Origin: an uncultured Alphaproteobacteria bacterium | Lineage (GTDB): Bacteria > Pseudomonadota > Alphaproteobacteria > CAAGCB01 > CAG-977 | Length of the DNA stretch: 64,000 nucleotides | Reading direction: 5' to 3' | Assembly: GCA_944390195.1 (NCBI GenBank) | Contig: CALXOZ010000010.1 | Location: 1 to 64,000, forward strand | In this document: positions 54,197 to 62,908 of the stretch, piece after piece | Position numbering within the stretch: position 1 is the first letter of the stretch | Layout of the letters: each line of letters opens with the position of its first letter | Program-made: the position numbers and the translations under genes | Notes under the pieces: model-generated | Seen by the model: the letters and a program-made list of their open reading frames with translations, nothing else | The model's database searches: none | What the model was told of the DNA's origin: nothing

Positions 54197-55465
54197 CTAA
54201 GCGTTATTCACTTTTTTATCATTTTCCTTATTAACCAAAAGAGGAGCTTCTTGGTTTAAAACGACTTTATCATTGATGATGATTTCTTTGACATTTTCCA
54301 TTGAGGGAAGTTCAAACATGGTTTCCAACAGCAAGCGTTCTATGATGGCTCGCAACCCTCTTGCCCCTGTTTTACGTTCTACAGCTTTTTTGGCAATTTC
54401 CTTTAAAGCTTCCGGCGTGAAGGTCAATTGTACGTTTTCCATTGAAAATAAAGCTTGATATTGCTTTATCAAAGCGTTTTTCGGTTCTGTCAAAATACTG
54501 ATCAAAGCTTTTTCATCAAGGTCTTGCAAGGTGGTCAAAACGGGGACACGTCCGATAAATTCGGGGATCAATCCGAATTTCAACAAGTCTTCAGGTTCGA
54601 CATCTTGAATGATTTCGCCGGTTTTGCGATCATCGGGACCTGAAACATTCGCTCCGAAACCGATTGAGGATTTGCTTGTCCTTTGAGCTATGATCTTTTC
54701 CAATCCGGCAAAAGCTCCACCGCAAATGAACAAGATGTTGGTTGTATCCACTTGAACAAATTCCTGCTGAGGATGTTTGCGTCCGCCTTGCGGGGGGACA
54801 GAAGCGATCGTTCCTTCCATGATTTTCAATAAAGCTTGTTGAACGCCTTCCCCGGAAACATCCCGCGTAATTGACGGGTTTTCGGATTTACGTGAAATCT
54901 TGTCGATTTCATCAATATAGATGATGCCGCGTTGTGTTTTTTCAACATCATAATCGGCTGCTTGCAACAACTTTAAAATGATATTTTCAACATCTTCCCC
55001 GACATAACCGGCTTCAGTCAATGTCGTCGCGTCCGCCATGCAAAAGGGAACGTCCAAAATACGCGCCAGTGTCTGAGCCATTAATGTCTTTCCGGATCCT
55101 GTCGGACCGATCAGAAGGATATTCGATTTTGAAATTTCAACATCATTTTTTTTGTTTTCTTTACTCGACAAGCGTTTGTAATGGTTGTAAACGCTGACGG
55201 ACAGAACTTTTTTCGCTATATCCTGTCCGATCACATAGTCGTCCAAAACCTTTTTAATTTGCTTTGGAGAAGGCGTCTTGCCAGTTTCTTTTGATGCATG
55301 TTCCTGTTGTTCTTCTTGAATGATATCCGTACATAAATTAATACATTCATCGCAGATGAAAACATTCGGACCTGCAATTAATTTTTTTACTTCATGTTGG
55401 CTTTTACCGCAAAAAGAACAGTATAACGTTTCTTTTTTTTCATCTTTTGACGGGGTTTTGGTCAT
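54197..55465 (-). CDS. clpX: ClpX unfoldase
   Basis: The ATPase unfolds substrates and feeds them to ClpP. From ATG 55465 the product is 422 residues with a zinc-binding domain (C16, C19, C38, C41), Walker A GPTGSGKT at 120-127, [27 protein letters not shown] and the ClpP-docking IGF loop (SSIGFGANV). A TTG at 55474 is a poorer start. It follows clpP by about 50 bases. Confidence 0.97.
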   Translation of the reverse strand: MTKTPSKDEKKETLYCSFCGKSQHEVKKLIAGPNVFICDECINLCTDIIQEEQQEHASKETGKTPSPKQIKKVLDDYVIGQDIAKKVLSVSVYNHYKRLSSKENKKNDVEISKSNILLIGPTGSGKTLMAQTLARILDVPFCMADATTLTEAGYVGEDVENIILKLLQAADYDVEKTQRGIIYIDEIDKISRKSENPSITRDVSGEGVQQALLKIMEGTIASVPPQGGRKHPQQEFVQVDTTNILFICGGAFAGLEKIIAQRTSKSSIGFGANVSGPDDRKTGEIIQDVEPEDLLKFGLIPEFIGRVPVLTTLQDLDEKALISILTEPKNALIKQYQALFSMENVQLTFTPEALKEIAKKAVERKTGARGLRAIIERLLLETMFELPSMENVKEIIINDKVVLNQEAPLLVNKENDKKVNNA

Positions 55466-55518
55466 GGTTATCAAAATCCTTTTTCATCTGTGAATTTAAA
55501 GAACAATCAGGAAACTTT

Positions 55519-56157
55519 TTAAACGTTTTCAGGTGCTTTCTTAGGACGGGCGGAAACGACCTCGTCAACCAGACCGAAGTTTTTAGCTTCTTCGGCGCTC
55601 ATGAAGTTGTCTCGTTCCATTGCCTTTTCTATTGTTTCCAATGTTTGTCCCGTCCGTTCAACATAAATGTTATTCAAACGGGAGCGCAAAGTTAATATTT
55701 CGCGAGCGTGAATTTCTATGTCTGTCGCCTGTCCTCTGAATCCGCCTGAAGGTTGATGGATCATAACGCGGGCGTTAGGCAGGCAAAAACGCTTTCCTTT
55801 TGCGCCGGCGCACAATAACAAAGAACCCATAGAAGCGGCTTGACCGATGCATAAAGTCGATACATCGCAATGAATGTAATTCATTGTATCAAAAATTGCC
55901 ATACCTGAGGTAACAACTCCACCGGGTGAATTAATATAAAAGGAAATATCTTTATTAGGATTTTCCGATTCTAAAAACAATAACTGGGCGCAAATCAAAC
56001 TGGCGACTTCGTCATGGACTTCGCCCGTCAAAAAAACGATACGTTCTTTTAAAAGACGGGAATAAATGTCAAAAGACCTTTCCCCTCGACTGGTTTGTTC
56101 AATGACCATCGGGACTAAAGTATTCATGTAAACGTCCATCGGATCACGTTCGCGCAT
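55519..56157 (-). CDS. clpP: ClpP protease subunit
   Basis: The 212-residue serine protease has the catalytic triad Ser109 (GQAASMGS), His134 (VMIHQPSGG) and Asp183 (ERDNFMS). It forms a 14-mer with ClpX. Standard length and order in the alphaproteobacterial cluster. Confidence 0.98.
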   Translation of the reverse strand: MRERDPMDVYMNTLVPMVIEQTSRGERSFDIYSRLLKERIVFLTGEVHDEVASLICAQLLFLESENPNKDISFYINSPGGVVTSGMAIFDTMNYIHCDVSTLCIGQAASMGSLLLCAGAKGKRFCLPNARVMIHQPSGGFRGQATDIEIHAREILTLRSRLNNIYVERTGQTLETIEKAMERDNFMSAEEAKNFGLVDEVVSARPKKAPENV

Positions 56158-56247
56158 ATATAAATCTCCTGTTTTTTTTTGATCAAAAGAAACCGCCGGT
56201 GTAATCCTGCGGTTCCTGTTCGTTTAAATGAAAAAGATTTCTGTTGA

Positions 56248-57624
56248 TTATTCTTCCGATTCTTTTTCAGGCTTTTCTTCCGTAACGTCTTGCTTGGTTT
56301 CTTCGGAATCCGCCTTATACAATTCTTCTGGCGTTACCTTTTTTTCATTCAGTTGAACGGTTTTAAGAATGAAGTCGACAACCTTTTCTTCAAACAACGG
56401 GGCGCGTAATCTTTCAAGCATTTCCGGATGTTTTGAATAAAACTCGTGAACGGCTTTTTCTTGTCCAGGGAATTGACGAGCTTCCATTGCAATAGCGCGG
56501 TTTAAATCCGCGTCGGTAACGGAAATCTTGTTTTTCATACCGACTTCAGCCAATAACAAGCCTAAACGGACACGACGTTCCGCTATTGACATATATTCGG
56601 TACGCAATTCTTCGTCTGATTTGCCAATATCGTCTTCATCCAATTGATTTTTTTCTTTTGCAGCTTGAACCTGTTTCCAAATGGCGTCAAATTCCAGCTT
56701 GAGCATGCTTTCGGGAACCGGAAAATCATGTGTATCCGCCAAAGCGTCAAGCAAGGAACGTTTTAAATTATTCATGGAAACGCCTTCATATTCACGCGAA
56801 ATTTCCAAGCGGATCATGTCTTTTAATTGGTCAAGTGTTTCTTTTCCGAAAAATTTAGCAAAAGCATCATTGATTTCCGGAATTTTCTTTTCACGCAATT
56901 CTTTGACGGTTACTTTGAATACAGCGTCTTTTCCAGCAAGGTCTTTTGCATGGTAATCAACAGGGAAGGGAACATTTACCTCGACCTGTTCTCCAGCTTT
57001 TTTACCGATCAGTTGGTCTTCAAACCCCGGAATGAATGAACCGGAACCAAGCTCTAACGGGTATTTTTCTCCTTTGCCTCCAGGAAATTCCACACCGTCC
57101 ACGCTACCAACGAAATCAATAACGGCGATATCACCTTTTTCAGCGGCACGGTCTTCTTTTATAGCTTCGGAATCACTGCGTGCCGATGCCAAACGTTGCA
57201 AAGCTTTTTCAATTTCTTCCTCGGGAACGTCAGCAACCAGTTTTTCCAATGAAATTGTTGAAAAATCGACAGGAACTATTTCCGGAATGATTTCAACATC
57301 CATTGTGAATTCCAAATCTTTACCTTTGTCGAATGCAGTTACTTCAATTTTCGGACGCATGGCGGGACGTAAAGAGCGTTCAGACAACATTTTGTTGGTT
57401 TCAGATTGGATGGTTTCTTCCAACACCTCACCGATAACGGCTTTTTCATAACGTTGACGCAAAAAATTTTCAGGAACCTTTCCTTTTCGAAACCCTGGTA
57501 TTGTTACATTTTGGCCGATTGATCTGATCTTGTCCGTGACTTTCGCGGCAATAGTCTCTGCGGGAACGGTTACTTTGAAACCGTGCTTCAACCCGTCAAC
57601 TTTTGTTTCTGTTACCTGCATCAT
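56248..57624 (-). CDS. tig: Trigger factor
   Basis: Ribosome-bound chaperone with prolyl isomerase activity. The 458-residue product has the ribosome-binding signature PGFRKGKVP near 43-51, an FKBP domain around 155-245 (AVIDFVGSVDGVEFPGG, GSGSFIPGFEDQLIGKKAGE) and a long helical C-terminus with an acidic tail. tRNA-Leu lies 46 bases upstream on the same strand. Confidence 0.97.
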   Translation of the reverse strand: MMQVTETKVDGLKHGFKVTVPAETIAAKVTDKIRSIGQNVTIPGFRKGKVPENFLRQRYEKAVIGEVLEETIQSETNKMLSERSLRPAMRPKIEVTAFDKGKDLEFTMDVEIIPEIVPVDFSTISLEKLVADVPEEEIEKALQRLASARSDSEAIKEDRAAEKGDIAVIDFVGSVDGVEFPGGKGEKYPLELGSGSFIPGFEDQLIGKKAGEQVEVNVPFPVDYHAKDLAGKDAVFKVTVKELREKKIPEINDAFAKFFGKETLDQLKDMIRLEISREYEGVSMNNLKRSLLDALADTHDFPVPESMLKLEFDAIWKQVQAAKEKNQLDEDDIGKSDEELRTEYMSIAERRVRLGLLLAEVGMKNKISVTDADLNRAIAMEARQFPGQEKAVHEFYSKHPEMLERLRAPLFEEKVVDFILKTVQLNEKKVTPEELYKADSEETKQDVTEEKPEKESEE

Positions 57625-57669
57625 TTCATTCCTAATAGATTAAAACTCAATATGTCCGAAAAACGAAAA

Positions 57670-57754
<85 letters not shown>

Positions 57755-57906
57755 GTTATTTTTGTTTATCGAAATACGCTGATGATCTCTATAGCATAAA
57801 TTTGCGAAACGACAAACATTTTCTTCATTTTTAAAACTTGTTTCATGTTTTAAGGTGGAATATTGTTTCTGTCATACAAAATTTTTGATTTATAAAAATA
57901 TTTTTA

Positions 57907-57936
57907 TTGACAAAATACTTTTTTTTAGAATATAAA
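57907..57936 (+). promoter_or_regulatory. Sigma70-type promoter of tRNA-Thr
   Basis: TTGACA at 57907-57912 and TATAAA at 57931-57936, spaced by 18 bases, end 19 bases before the tRNA-Thr gene. This is the best consensus promoter in the window. Confidence 0.8.
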
Positions 57937-57955
57937 CCATACCCATACGGTAGAT

Positions 57956-58031
<76 letters not shown>

Positions 58032-58033
58032 TA

Positions 58034-58063
58034 AAAAAGCCCTTGATTTTCAAGGGCTTTTTT
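58034..58063 (+). terminator. Terminator of tRNA-Thr
   Basis: AAAAAGCCCTTGA and TCAAGGGCTTTTT form a strong stem with a four-base loop and T-run three bases after the tRNA. Confidence 0.93.
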
Positions 58064-58236
58064 GATTCCTGAGACAAGAATGAAAATCATAAAAATAAAA
58101 GTGTCTAACAAATGTCTAACAAAAAAAGTTTTTTTATGTGTGTCTGACGTAAAAAAATAAGCTCTGAACGCCTCTTTTCAGACTCCGGTAAATCGGAAAA
58201 ATCGGAAATATGGGAAATATTGTTTCAGACAAAAGG

Positions 58237-58264
58237 AAAGGGCGCGTCAAAAAGGACACGCCCT
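58237..58264 (-). terminator. Terminator of the HU gene
   Basis: AAAGGGCGCGT and ACACGCCCTTT pair (one mismatch) over a short loop, 22 bases beyond the HU stop. Flanking A and T residues are limited. Confidence 0.75.
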
Positions 58265-58285
58265 TTAAAGATTCTCAAGCAAAAC

Positions 58286-58558
58286 TCAGTTCAAAGCGTC
58301 TTTTAAAGCTTTACCGGCTTTGAATTTCGGCTGTTTGGAAGCGGGAATGTTGATCTCTGCGCCCGTGCGCGGATTGCGGCCGGTTGTCGCGTTGCGTTTC
58401 GTTACGCCGAACGTCCCGAAGCCTGTCAGGCGAACTTCATCGCCTTTTTTCAATGTCGCGCTCACCGCGTTTAAAAAAGCTTCGACAGCCCGTTCGGAAT
58501 CAACTTTTGTTAAGCCCGTGTTCTTCGCAATTTCCGCAACCAATTCTGTTTTGTTCAT
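58286..58558 (-). CDS. hup: HU family DNA-binding protein
   Basis: Nucleoid protein that bends DNA. The 90-residue product is canonical: [40 protein letters not shown] (DNA-binding arm) and the tail [19 protein letters not shown] is seven bases upstream. It is the last typical chromosomal gene before the CRISPR island. Confidence 0.97.
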   Translation of the reverse strand: MNKTELVAEIAKNTGLTKVDSERAVEAFLNAVSATLKKGDEVRLTGFGTFGVTKRNATTGRNPRTGAEINIPASKQPKFKAGKALKDALN

Positions 58559-58809
58559 CGTGCAACTCCATCTTCAAATATGAACCGAGCACAGCTTATC
58601 TTGTTTTAAAGGCGAAGCAAAGCCTTTTCTTGACTGTCAATTTTTTGTCGTCTTTGGGAAGATCGGCAGTTTTATTCACTTTTTGGAATAAAAAACACCT
58701 TTTGGGGGCGAAAGATAGCGCAGGGAAAGATCGTTTCATAAACGCTTGGTCTGAAGTTTTTTCGCTATGTTTGGCGTCTTTTCTTCCGTTGTCCGGAGCT
58801 CTTGTTGTC
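58559..58809. other. Gap between HU and the CRISPR array
   Basis: About 250 bases with the HU promoter region on the minus strand. I see no gene; the plus-strand frame that runs on into the array (58384-58902) is an accident of the repeats. Confidence 0.5.
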
Positions 58810-58827
58810 AATGGCATTGTCTCTAAC
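58810..58827 (-). repeat. Degenerate terminal CRISPR repeat
   Basis: AATGGCATTGTCTCTAAC matches the last 18 bases (plus strand) of the repeat with one change and is followed by exactly 30 bases before the first full repeat, preserving the array period. It marks the trailer (leader-distal) end. Confidence 0.75.
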
Positions 58828-58857
58828 AACAAACCTGTAAAAAGTCATAAGGACGGC

Positions 58858-59222
58858 ATTTTAGTTGCCTTACAAAATGGCATTGTCTCCAACACTGCAT
58901 AACAAGGAGTGCGTCTTGCTGAAGTTTTAGTTGCCTTACAAAATGGCATTGTCTCCAACATATCGCTATTGTAGGAACATTTACTACAGGTTTTAGTTGC
59001 CTTACAAAATGGCATTGTCTCCAACGTTAGCAGAAATATTAGAAGCCAAGCGCAGTTTTAGTTGCCTTACAAAATGGCATTGTCTCCAACATTGAGGATA
59101 GTCCTGACATAGGAGTTACAGTTTTAGTTGCCTTACAAAATGGCATTGTCTCCAACTTATGAACGATTTACTAGCATCTTTACGCAGTTTTAGTTGCCTT
59201 ACAAAATGGCATTGTCTCCAAC
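58858..59222 (-). CRISPR. Type VI-A CRISPR array, six repeats and five spacers
   Basis: Six 36-base repeats lie at 58858, 58924, 58990, 59055, 59121 and 59187; spacers are 30, 30, 29, 30 and 30 bases. All repeats are identical except the first, whose first plus-strand base is A instead of G. In crRNA sense (minus strand) the repeat starts GTTGGAGACAA, then forms TGCC / ATTTTGTAA / GGCA (4-bp stem, 9-base loop) and ends ACTAAAAC before the spacer, exactly the geometry of Cas13a crRNAs. The array lies 77 bases downstream of cas13a on the same strand; the degenerate end is distal, so the leader is on the cas13a side. A sixth, older spacer (58828-58857) precedes the degenerate repeat. Confidence 0.98.
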
Positions 59223-59299
59223 CTATAATCGAAAACGCGTTGTTTTATTTGTATTTTTCTCCTTTTTTCTTAAAAAATTATGATGGCTGCTCTTTGTTC
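59223..59299 (-). promoter_or_regulatory. CRISPR leader between cas13a and the array
   Basis: A 77-base AT-rich stretch with A- and T-runs, directly before the leader-proximal repeat. It may contain the array promoter (a CATAATTTT element lies near 59275 on the minus strand), but read-through from cas13a is equally possible. Confidence 0.5.
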
Positions 59300-62200
59300 T
59301 TATATAAATTTTAAACATAACAACTTTTCTATCATCCTAATATATTCGTCGTCATGTCTGGCTAATGACAAGTATTTCCTATCTTTTAGATGAACAATGT
59401 TTTTTGTTTTAAGTGAAGCTATTTCAAAACAAGCCTTTTGATCCGCTTCGTTAGACAAATGCAAGGGCTTAAATTGAATAATCACACCGTGCCTATCCAA
59501 AATCGTGATCAAAGACTTTGCAACCGCATTCTTAAGTTTTCTGTCATTTTGCACGATTTGCCTGCCCATAGCTATCATATCCAAAATTGAATGCCGTGGC
59601 AATTGGTTATACCCAATATAATTAAAATGAGCAATATAATTGCGGTTCGGATCTTGCGGCGTTCTTTTTTGTTTGTTCTTTTGTGCGTCCTTTTTCTCTT
59701 GTTTGCAAAGAGATGCTTCAATTCTTTCGTGATGTACGGCATAGCCGGCAAAACGCCCTAAAATATCCATCAATAAATGATAGAGCTTTTTAATATGAAT
59801 AAAATTGAGTTTATTATTAAGCCATTCATAGTGATTGATATCTTCACAAATCTTTTTATATTCCTCTTTTTCTTTTTTTTCCAATGTTTTATTCTTTACC
59901 CATTTATCATGAAGTGCTTGTCTGTCTTTCATCCAATCCGCAACTTTTGGCTTCAACTCTTGCCAATCATTAAAGTCTTTTGCTGTTATCTGAGCTTTCG
60001 CTTGCTGTACCACTTGCCGCATAATATGCAGTGCCGAATACTTTTGGATTTGTTCCAAAGCCGCAAAAATTACCGGCGTTTGACCATCACCTTGAAAATA
60101 TTTCTGTCGCACCCAGTCAGCATTCACATCATCAACAAAACTTTTCAGCAGATTTTTGGCTTTTTTCGTATCATTTTGCGGATTATCATATTTTTTGTCA
60201 TTGGTTTGCAGACACAACAATATTATTTTCCGTGCATTTTCTAAATCATTATACTCTTGAGTTCCTGTTTTTCCCATATCTTGACAGGCTTGAGTATATT
60301 TACTGATTTGGTTGCTCAATTCGTTAAGATGAGAAGCATCAAGCATTTTGGAAAAAATCCAAAAACCGACTTGTGATATAGCTTGCGGATTATATTGTTG
60401 AACCATGTTTTCAAAAAGTTTAGCTAAATCTTGGGCTTGGTTTGCTTCATCTAATTTTTGCGATTTAAACTCTATATTTAATTTGTTTGTTAGCGCAAAG
60501 TCATTAAACCCTTTAACAAACAGCAAATCCAAAAATTTCTGATATTTTCCTGTTTCGTTGTCGCTTAAAAAGCCTTCCTTTCTTTTGCTTGTTTCCTCGT
60601 TAAACAATTTTTTTTGTAACTCTTTTAAATAGTCTTGAGGCGCTTCTGAACAGATGACCTCAATTTCAGAAAAAGCGGCTTTTTCACGGTCTTTTTCGTT
60701 TTCTTTTTGATTTTGCGCTTTAACCGCCTTTGCCGCTTGATAAAAAGCATCTTTATCCCCAAGAAATTTGGTTACAAACTGATTATAATAAATTTGCATT
60801 AATGCGTTATAATAAGCCTGTGCATTTTCTTCTAAATCAGGATCATCATAAGCTTGGTAAATTTCCAAATATTCTGAAGTGTTTTTTTGTTTTTTTTGCC
60901 CCATTTTAAAAATTCTCGCGAATCCCGGAATAAAGGCAAGCGGCTTAGAACTCAAACTAAAACCATTAAAGATTTTTTCTAATTCTGCCTGATTATAATA
61001 AGCATACATCACATTATTTTTGACTCTTTGCTCCAAGATCTTCGGAAAATCTTCCAATTCTTGCTTAAATATGGGAGAAAAACGCAAAAGTGACTGCATA
61101 TTTTTATCAGCATACTTTTTATTATCCTTTTCATAAAAATCTAAAAAAGTCGCATTCTCTTTATAGTAGCCGTGTATTGTATTGTTTCTTAAAGCTGCTA
61201 ACGCATTGCGGATTGCATAAACCAAATCTTTATAATTTTGGCAATTGCAACCGTCTACATTAAAAAATTTTTGAAAAGAATCTTTAATGTCCTTATCTGT
61301 GATATTTTTGATTGCCTTATCAAGGAACTTAAATGACAGCGCGTCTGCTTTTATTTTTGAGGTTGGGTTTGCTGAGGTGTTGGCATTGACAATGTTTTTC
61401 AAATTATTACCGGCAAAAGCACAGGCATTTAAGAATTTGATGAGAAAGCTGTCTCGGACTTTGCCAAATTCCAAATCATCTCCACTAAGGTTATTTTTCT
61501 TCGCTTTTATCTTAAACAACGTCAGCGCGTTTGTAATTTTACCCCGCACGATTGTTTTAACCGTTTCCGGATTCATATAAAAATCAAAACTCCGGCGGTC
61601 TATTTGTTTTTTGCTCTTTTTTGTCGGGAAATACAGGTCAAGATATTTACCGACTTCAATCATAAATTGTCTGGTTTCATGAATTTTTTTGTCTTCCGGC
61701 GATAAATTTTTAAAATTTTCCCATTTTAACAAAACCTCTTTGTTGGATCGGATATATCCCCAAAACCAATCTTTATATTTATCTTTTATACGAGAAGTCA
61801 GCTTTGCATTTTTTCTACCGTTTTCTTCAAACAAAGGTTCCGCCTCTTTTTTCAATTCGGTTAAAAAGTCATCCAATTTACTTTCTTTAACTAATTTATG
61901 AAAAAACGTGTCAATATTTTGATTTCCCCAAAATGTTAAAACATTCCCGCGAGGACTTTTAGACGTATTGACGGCATTGTTATGGATTGACGCGGCCAGT
62001 TTATGCGTTTTCTTTTCAAAAAGATCCTTAATCCGTGCGGCATATTCTTTCCAAAAATCGGCATTATTTTCTTTTTTAGGGGTTTTTTCTTTGGCAAAAA
62101 GTTTTTCTTTTGCCCAAATTGTAACCAAATCTACATTCTGCTTACGCTTTATTTTTTCAGACAGTTGAGCCACGCTTTTTACAATTTCATCATAATCGAC

Positions 62201-62491
62201 CGCGTTCCCCTGTAAAACATCGCGAATGAAATTTTTCGTGTTTTTTTCAAATTGTTCTTTAACTTCTCTATCTCTCTTATCTGTGTTCTTAATAAAAGAG
62301 CTGTTATAAAAACTTGATATAAAGTTTTCTAATTTGTGCTGTTTTAAAAAGTTCTGGATTTTATCGGCTGTTTCGAATTGTTGATCCCCGACCTGCAAAC
62401 AGGCGTTTCCCGTCGTTCTGACGATTTTTACATCGAGTTTTTTTTCTTTTTGTTCATCTTGTGTTACAATTCTAACTTTGGTGATGCGCAT
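59300..62491 (-). CDS. cas13a: CRISPR-associated RNA-guided RNase Cas13a
   Basis: A single effector that binds crRNA and, on pairing with target RNA, cuts RNA in cis and in trans. The 1063-residue protein has two HEPN catalytic motifs: R435-N436...H440 (RNNTIH) and R950-N951...H955 (RNYIAH). One HEPN in the middle and one at the C-terminus is the Cas13a layout; Cas13b has them at the two ends. The C-terminal region matches known Cas13a closely: RNYIAHFNYI, DRKLKNAV, then KNIVHLK. Other landmarks are IPGFARIFK near 521-529 after HEPN1 and the LGRFAGYAVHHERIE helix before HEPN2. It is short for the family (commonly about 1,100-1,400). A TATAAT lies 25 bases before the ATG and AGGA nine bases before. 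No cas1, cas2 or accessory gene adjoins. Base composition looks AT-richer than the flanking housekeeping genes. Confidence 0.97.
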   Translation of the reverse strand: MRITKVRIVTQDEQKEKKLDVKIVRTTGNACLQVGDQQFETADKIQNFLKQHKLENFISSFYNSSFIKNTDKRDREVKEQFEKNTKNFIRDVLQGNAVDYDEIVKSVAQLSEKIKRKQNVDLVTIWAKEKLFAKEKTPKKENNADFWKEYAARIKDLFEKKTHKLAASIHNNAVNTSKSPRGNVLTFWGNQNIDTFFHKLVKESKLDDFLTELKKEAEPLFEENGRKNAKLTSRIKDKYKDWFWGYIRSNKEVLLKWENFKNLSPEDKKIHETRQFMIEVGKYLDLYFPTKKSKKQIDRRSFDFYMNPETVKTIVRGKITNALTLFKIKAKKNNLSGDDLEFGKVRDSFLIKFLNACAFAGNNLKNIVNANTSANPTSKIKADALSFKFLDKAIKNITDKDIKDSFQKFFNVDGCNCQNYKDLVYAIRNALAALRNNTIHGYYKENATFLDFYEKDNKKYADKNMQSLLRFSPIFKQELEDFPKILEQRVKNNVMYAYYNQAELEKIFNGFSLSSKPLAFIPGFARIFKMGQKKQKNTSEYLEIYQAYDDPDLEENAQAYYNALMQIYYNQFVTKFLGDKDAFYQAAKAVKAQNQKENEKDREKAAFSEIEVICSEAPQDYLKELQKKLFNEETSKRKEGFLSDNETGKYQKFLDLLFVKGFNDFALTNKLNIEFKSQKLDEANQAQDLAKLFENMVQQYNPQAISQVGFWIFSKMLDASHLNELSNQISKYTQACQDMGKTGTQEYNDLENARKIILLCLQTNDKKYDNPQNDTKKAKNLLKSFVDDVNADWVRQKYFQGDGQTPVIFAALEQIQKYSALHIMRQVVQQAKAQITAKDFNDWQELKPKVADWMKDRQALHDKWVKNKTLEKKEKEEYKKICEDINHYEWLNNKLNFIHIKKLYHLLMDILGRFAGYAVHHERIEASLCKQEKKDAQKNKQKRTPQDPNRNYIAHFNYIGYNQLPRHSILDMIAMGRQIVQNDRKLKNAVAKSLITILDRHGVIIQFKPLHLSNEADQKACFEIASLKTKNIVHLKDRKYLSLARHDDEYIRMIEKLLCLKFI

Positions 62492-62516
62492 GTGTCATTT
62501 TCCTGTTTTGAAACAA

Positions 62517-62547
62517 ATTATAATTCAAAATGTTAAAACAAAAACAA
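62517..62547 (-). promoter_or_regulatory. Putative cas13a promoter
   Basis: On the minus strand TTGTTT (62542-62547) and a perfect TATAAT (62517-62522) are 19 bases apart; the -10 ends 25 bases before the cas13a start. No hairpin operator is visible. Confidence 0.55.
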
Positions 62548-62572
62548 TCTAAAGTATATACCCCTAAAAGGC

Positions 62573-62908
62573 TTATAACATCTTCTTCTTTGTTTTCTGC
62601 TCATCCGTTTCCCGAATGTCCAATATATCGGCAAAAGGCATCTTTGTTTTTATAACGTTCAGTGTCTTTAACTCCAAATCAATGCCGGTGATACATCCGG
62701 ATATTTTTTCGTATCCGTGATGGTTATAGTAGGTGAGCTCTACAATTTTTCCTTTTCGCAGATGTTTTAAAGTGTTGTTAATAAGGGCTGTCTGTTCGTC
62801 AGACAGTTCTTTTTTGGTTTCAAACGTACATTCTTTTGCGGCAATTAAATCGTAATAACCTTGTAAAGCGGAAAAAGGCATAAATTGTTTGGCTCTGTCA
62901 ACCGGCAT
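62573..62908 (-). CDS. YolD-like family protein
   Basis: The 111-residue protein opens with MPVDRAKQFMPFSALQGYYD, the signature of YolD-like proteins (PF08863) of Firmicutes, and continues with KGKIVELTYYNHHGYEKISG and DILDIRETDE. YolD proteins are usually encoded next to a Y-family polymerase (UvrX/YqjW type) on phages and plasmids and are thought to assist or restrain it. Its start overlaps the polymerase stop by 11 bases, as in that arrangement. The family is unusual for an alphaproteobacterium and suggests transfer. Confidence 0.88.
   Translation of the reverse strand: MPVDRAKQFMPFSALQGYYDLIAAKECTFETKKELSDEQTALINNTLKHLRKGKIVELTYYNHHGYEKISGCITGIDLELKTLNVIKTKMPFADILDIRETDEQKTKKKML

Noticed and set aside
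58384-58902. A 172-codon plus-strand frame running over HU and into the array
   Set aside because: It is antisense to HU and enters CRISPR repeats; no recognisable protein.
58858-59222. Need for a tracrRNA or anti-repeat near the array
   Set aside because: Cas13a processes its own crRNA without tracrRNA, and the truncated repeat at 58810-58827 keeps array spacing in the same orientation, so it is a degenerate end repeat.
59300-62491. Cas13b, Cas13c or Cas13d identity for the effector
   Set aside because: Cas13b has HEPN motifs near both termini and a different repeat orientation; Cas13d is usually shorter with a different repeat tail. Here one motif is central, one is C-terminal, and the repeat ends ACTAAAAC.
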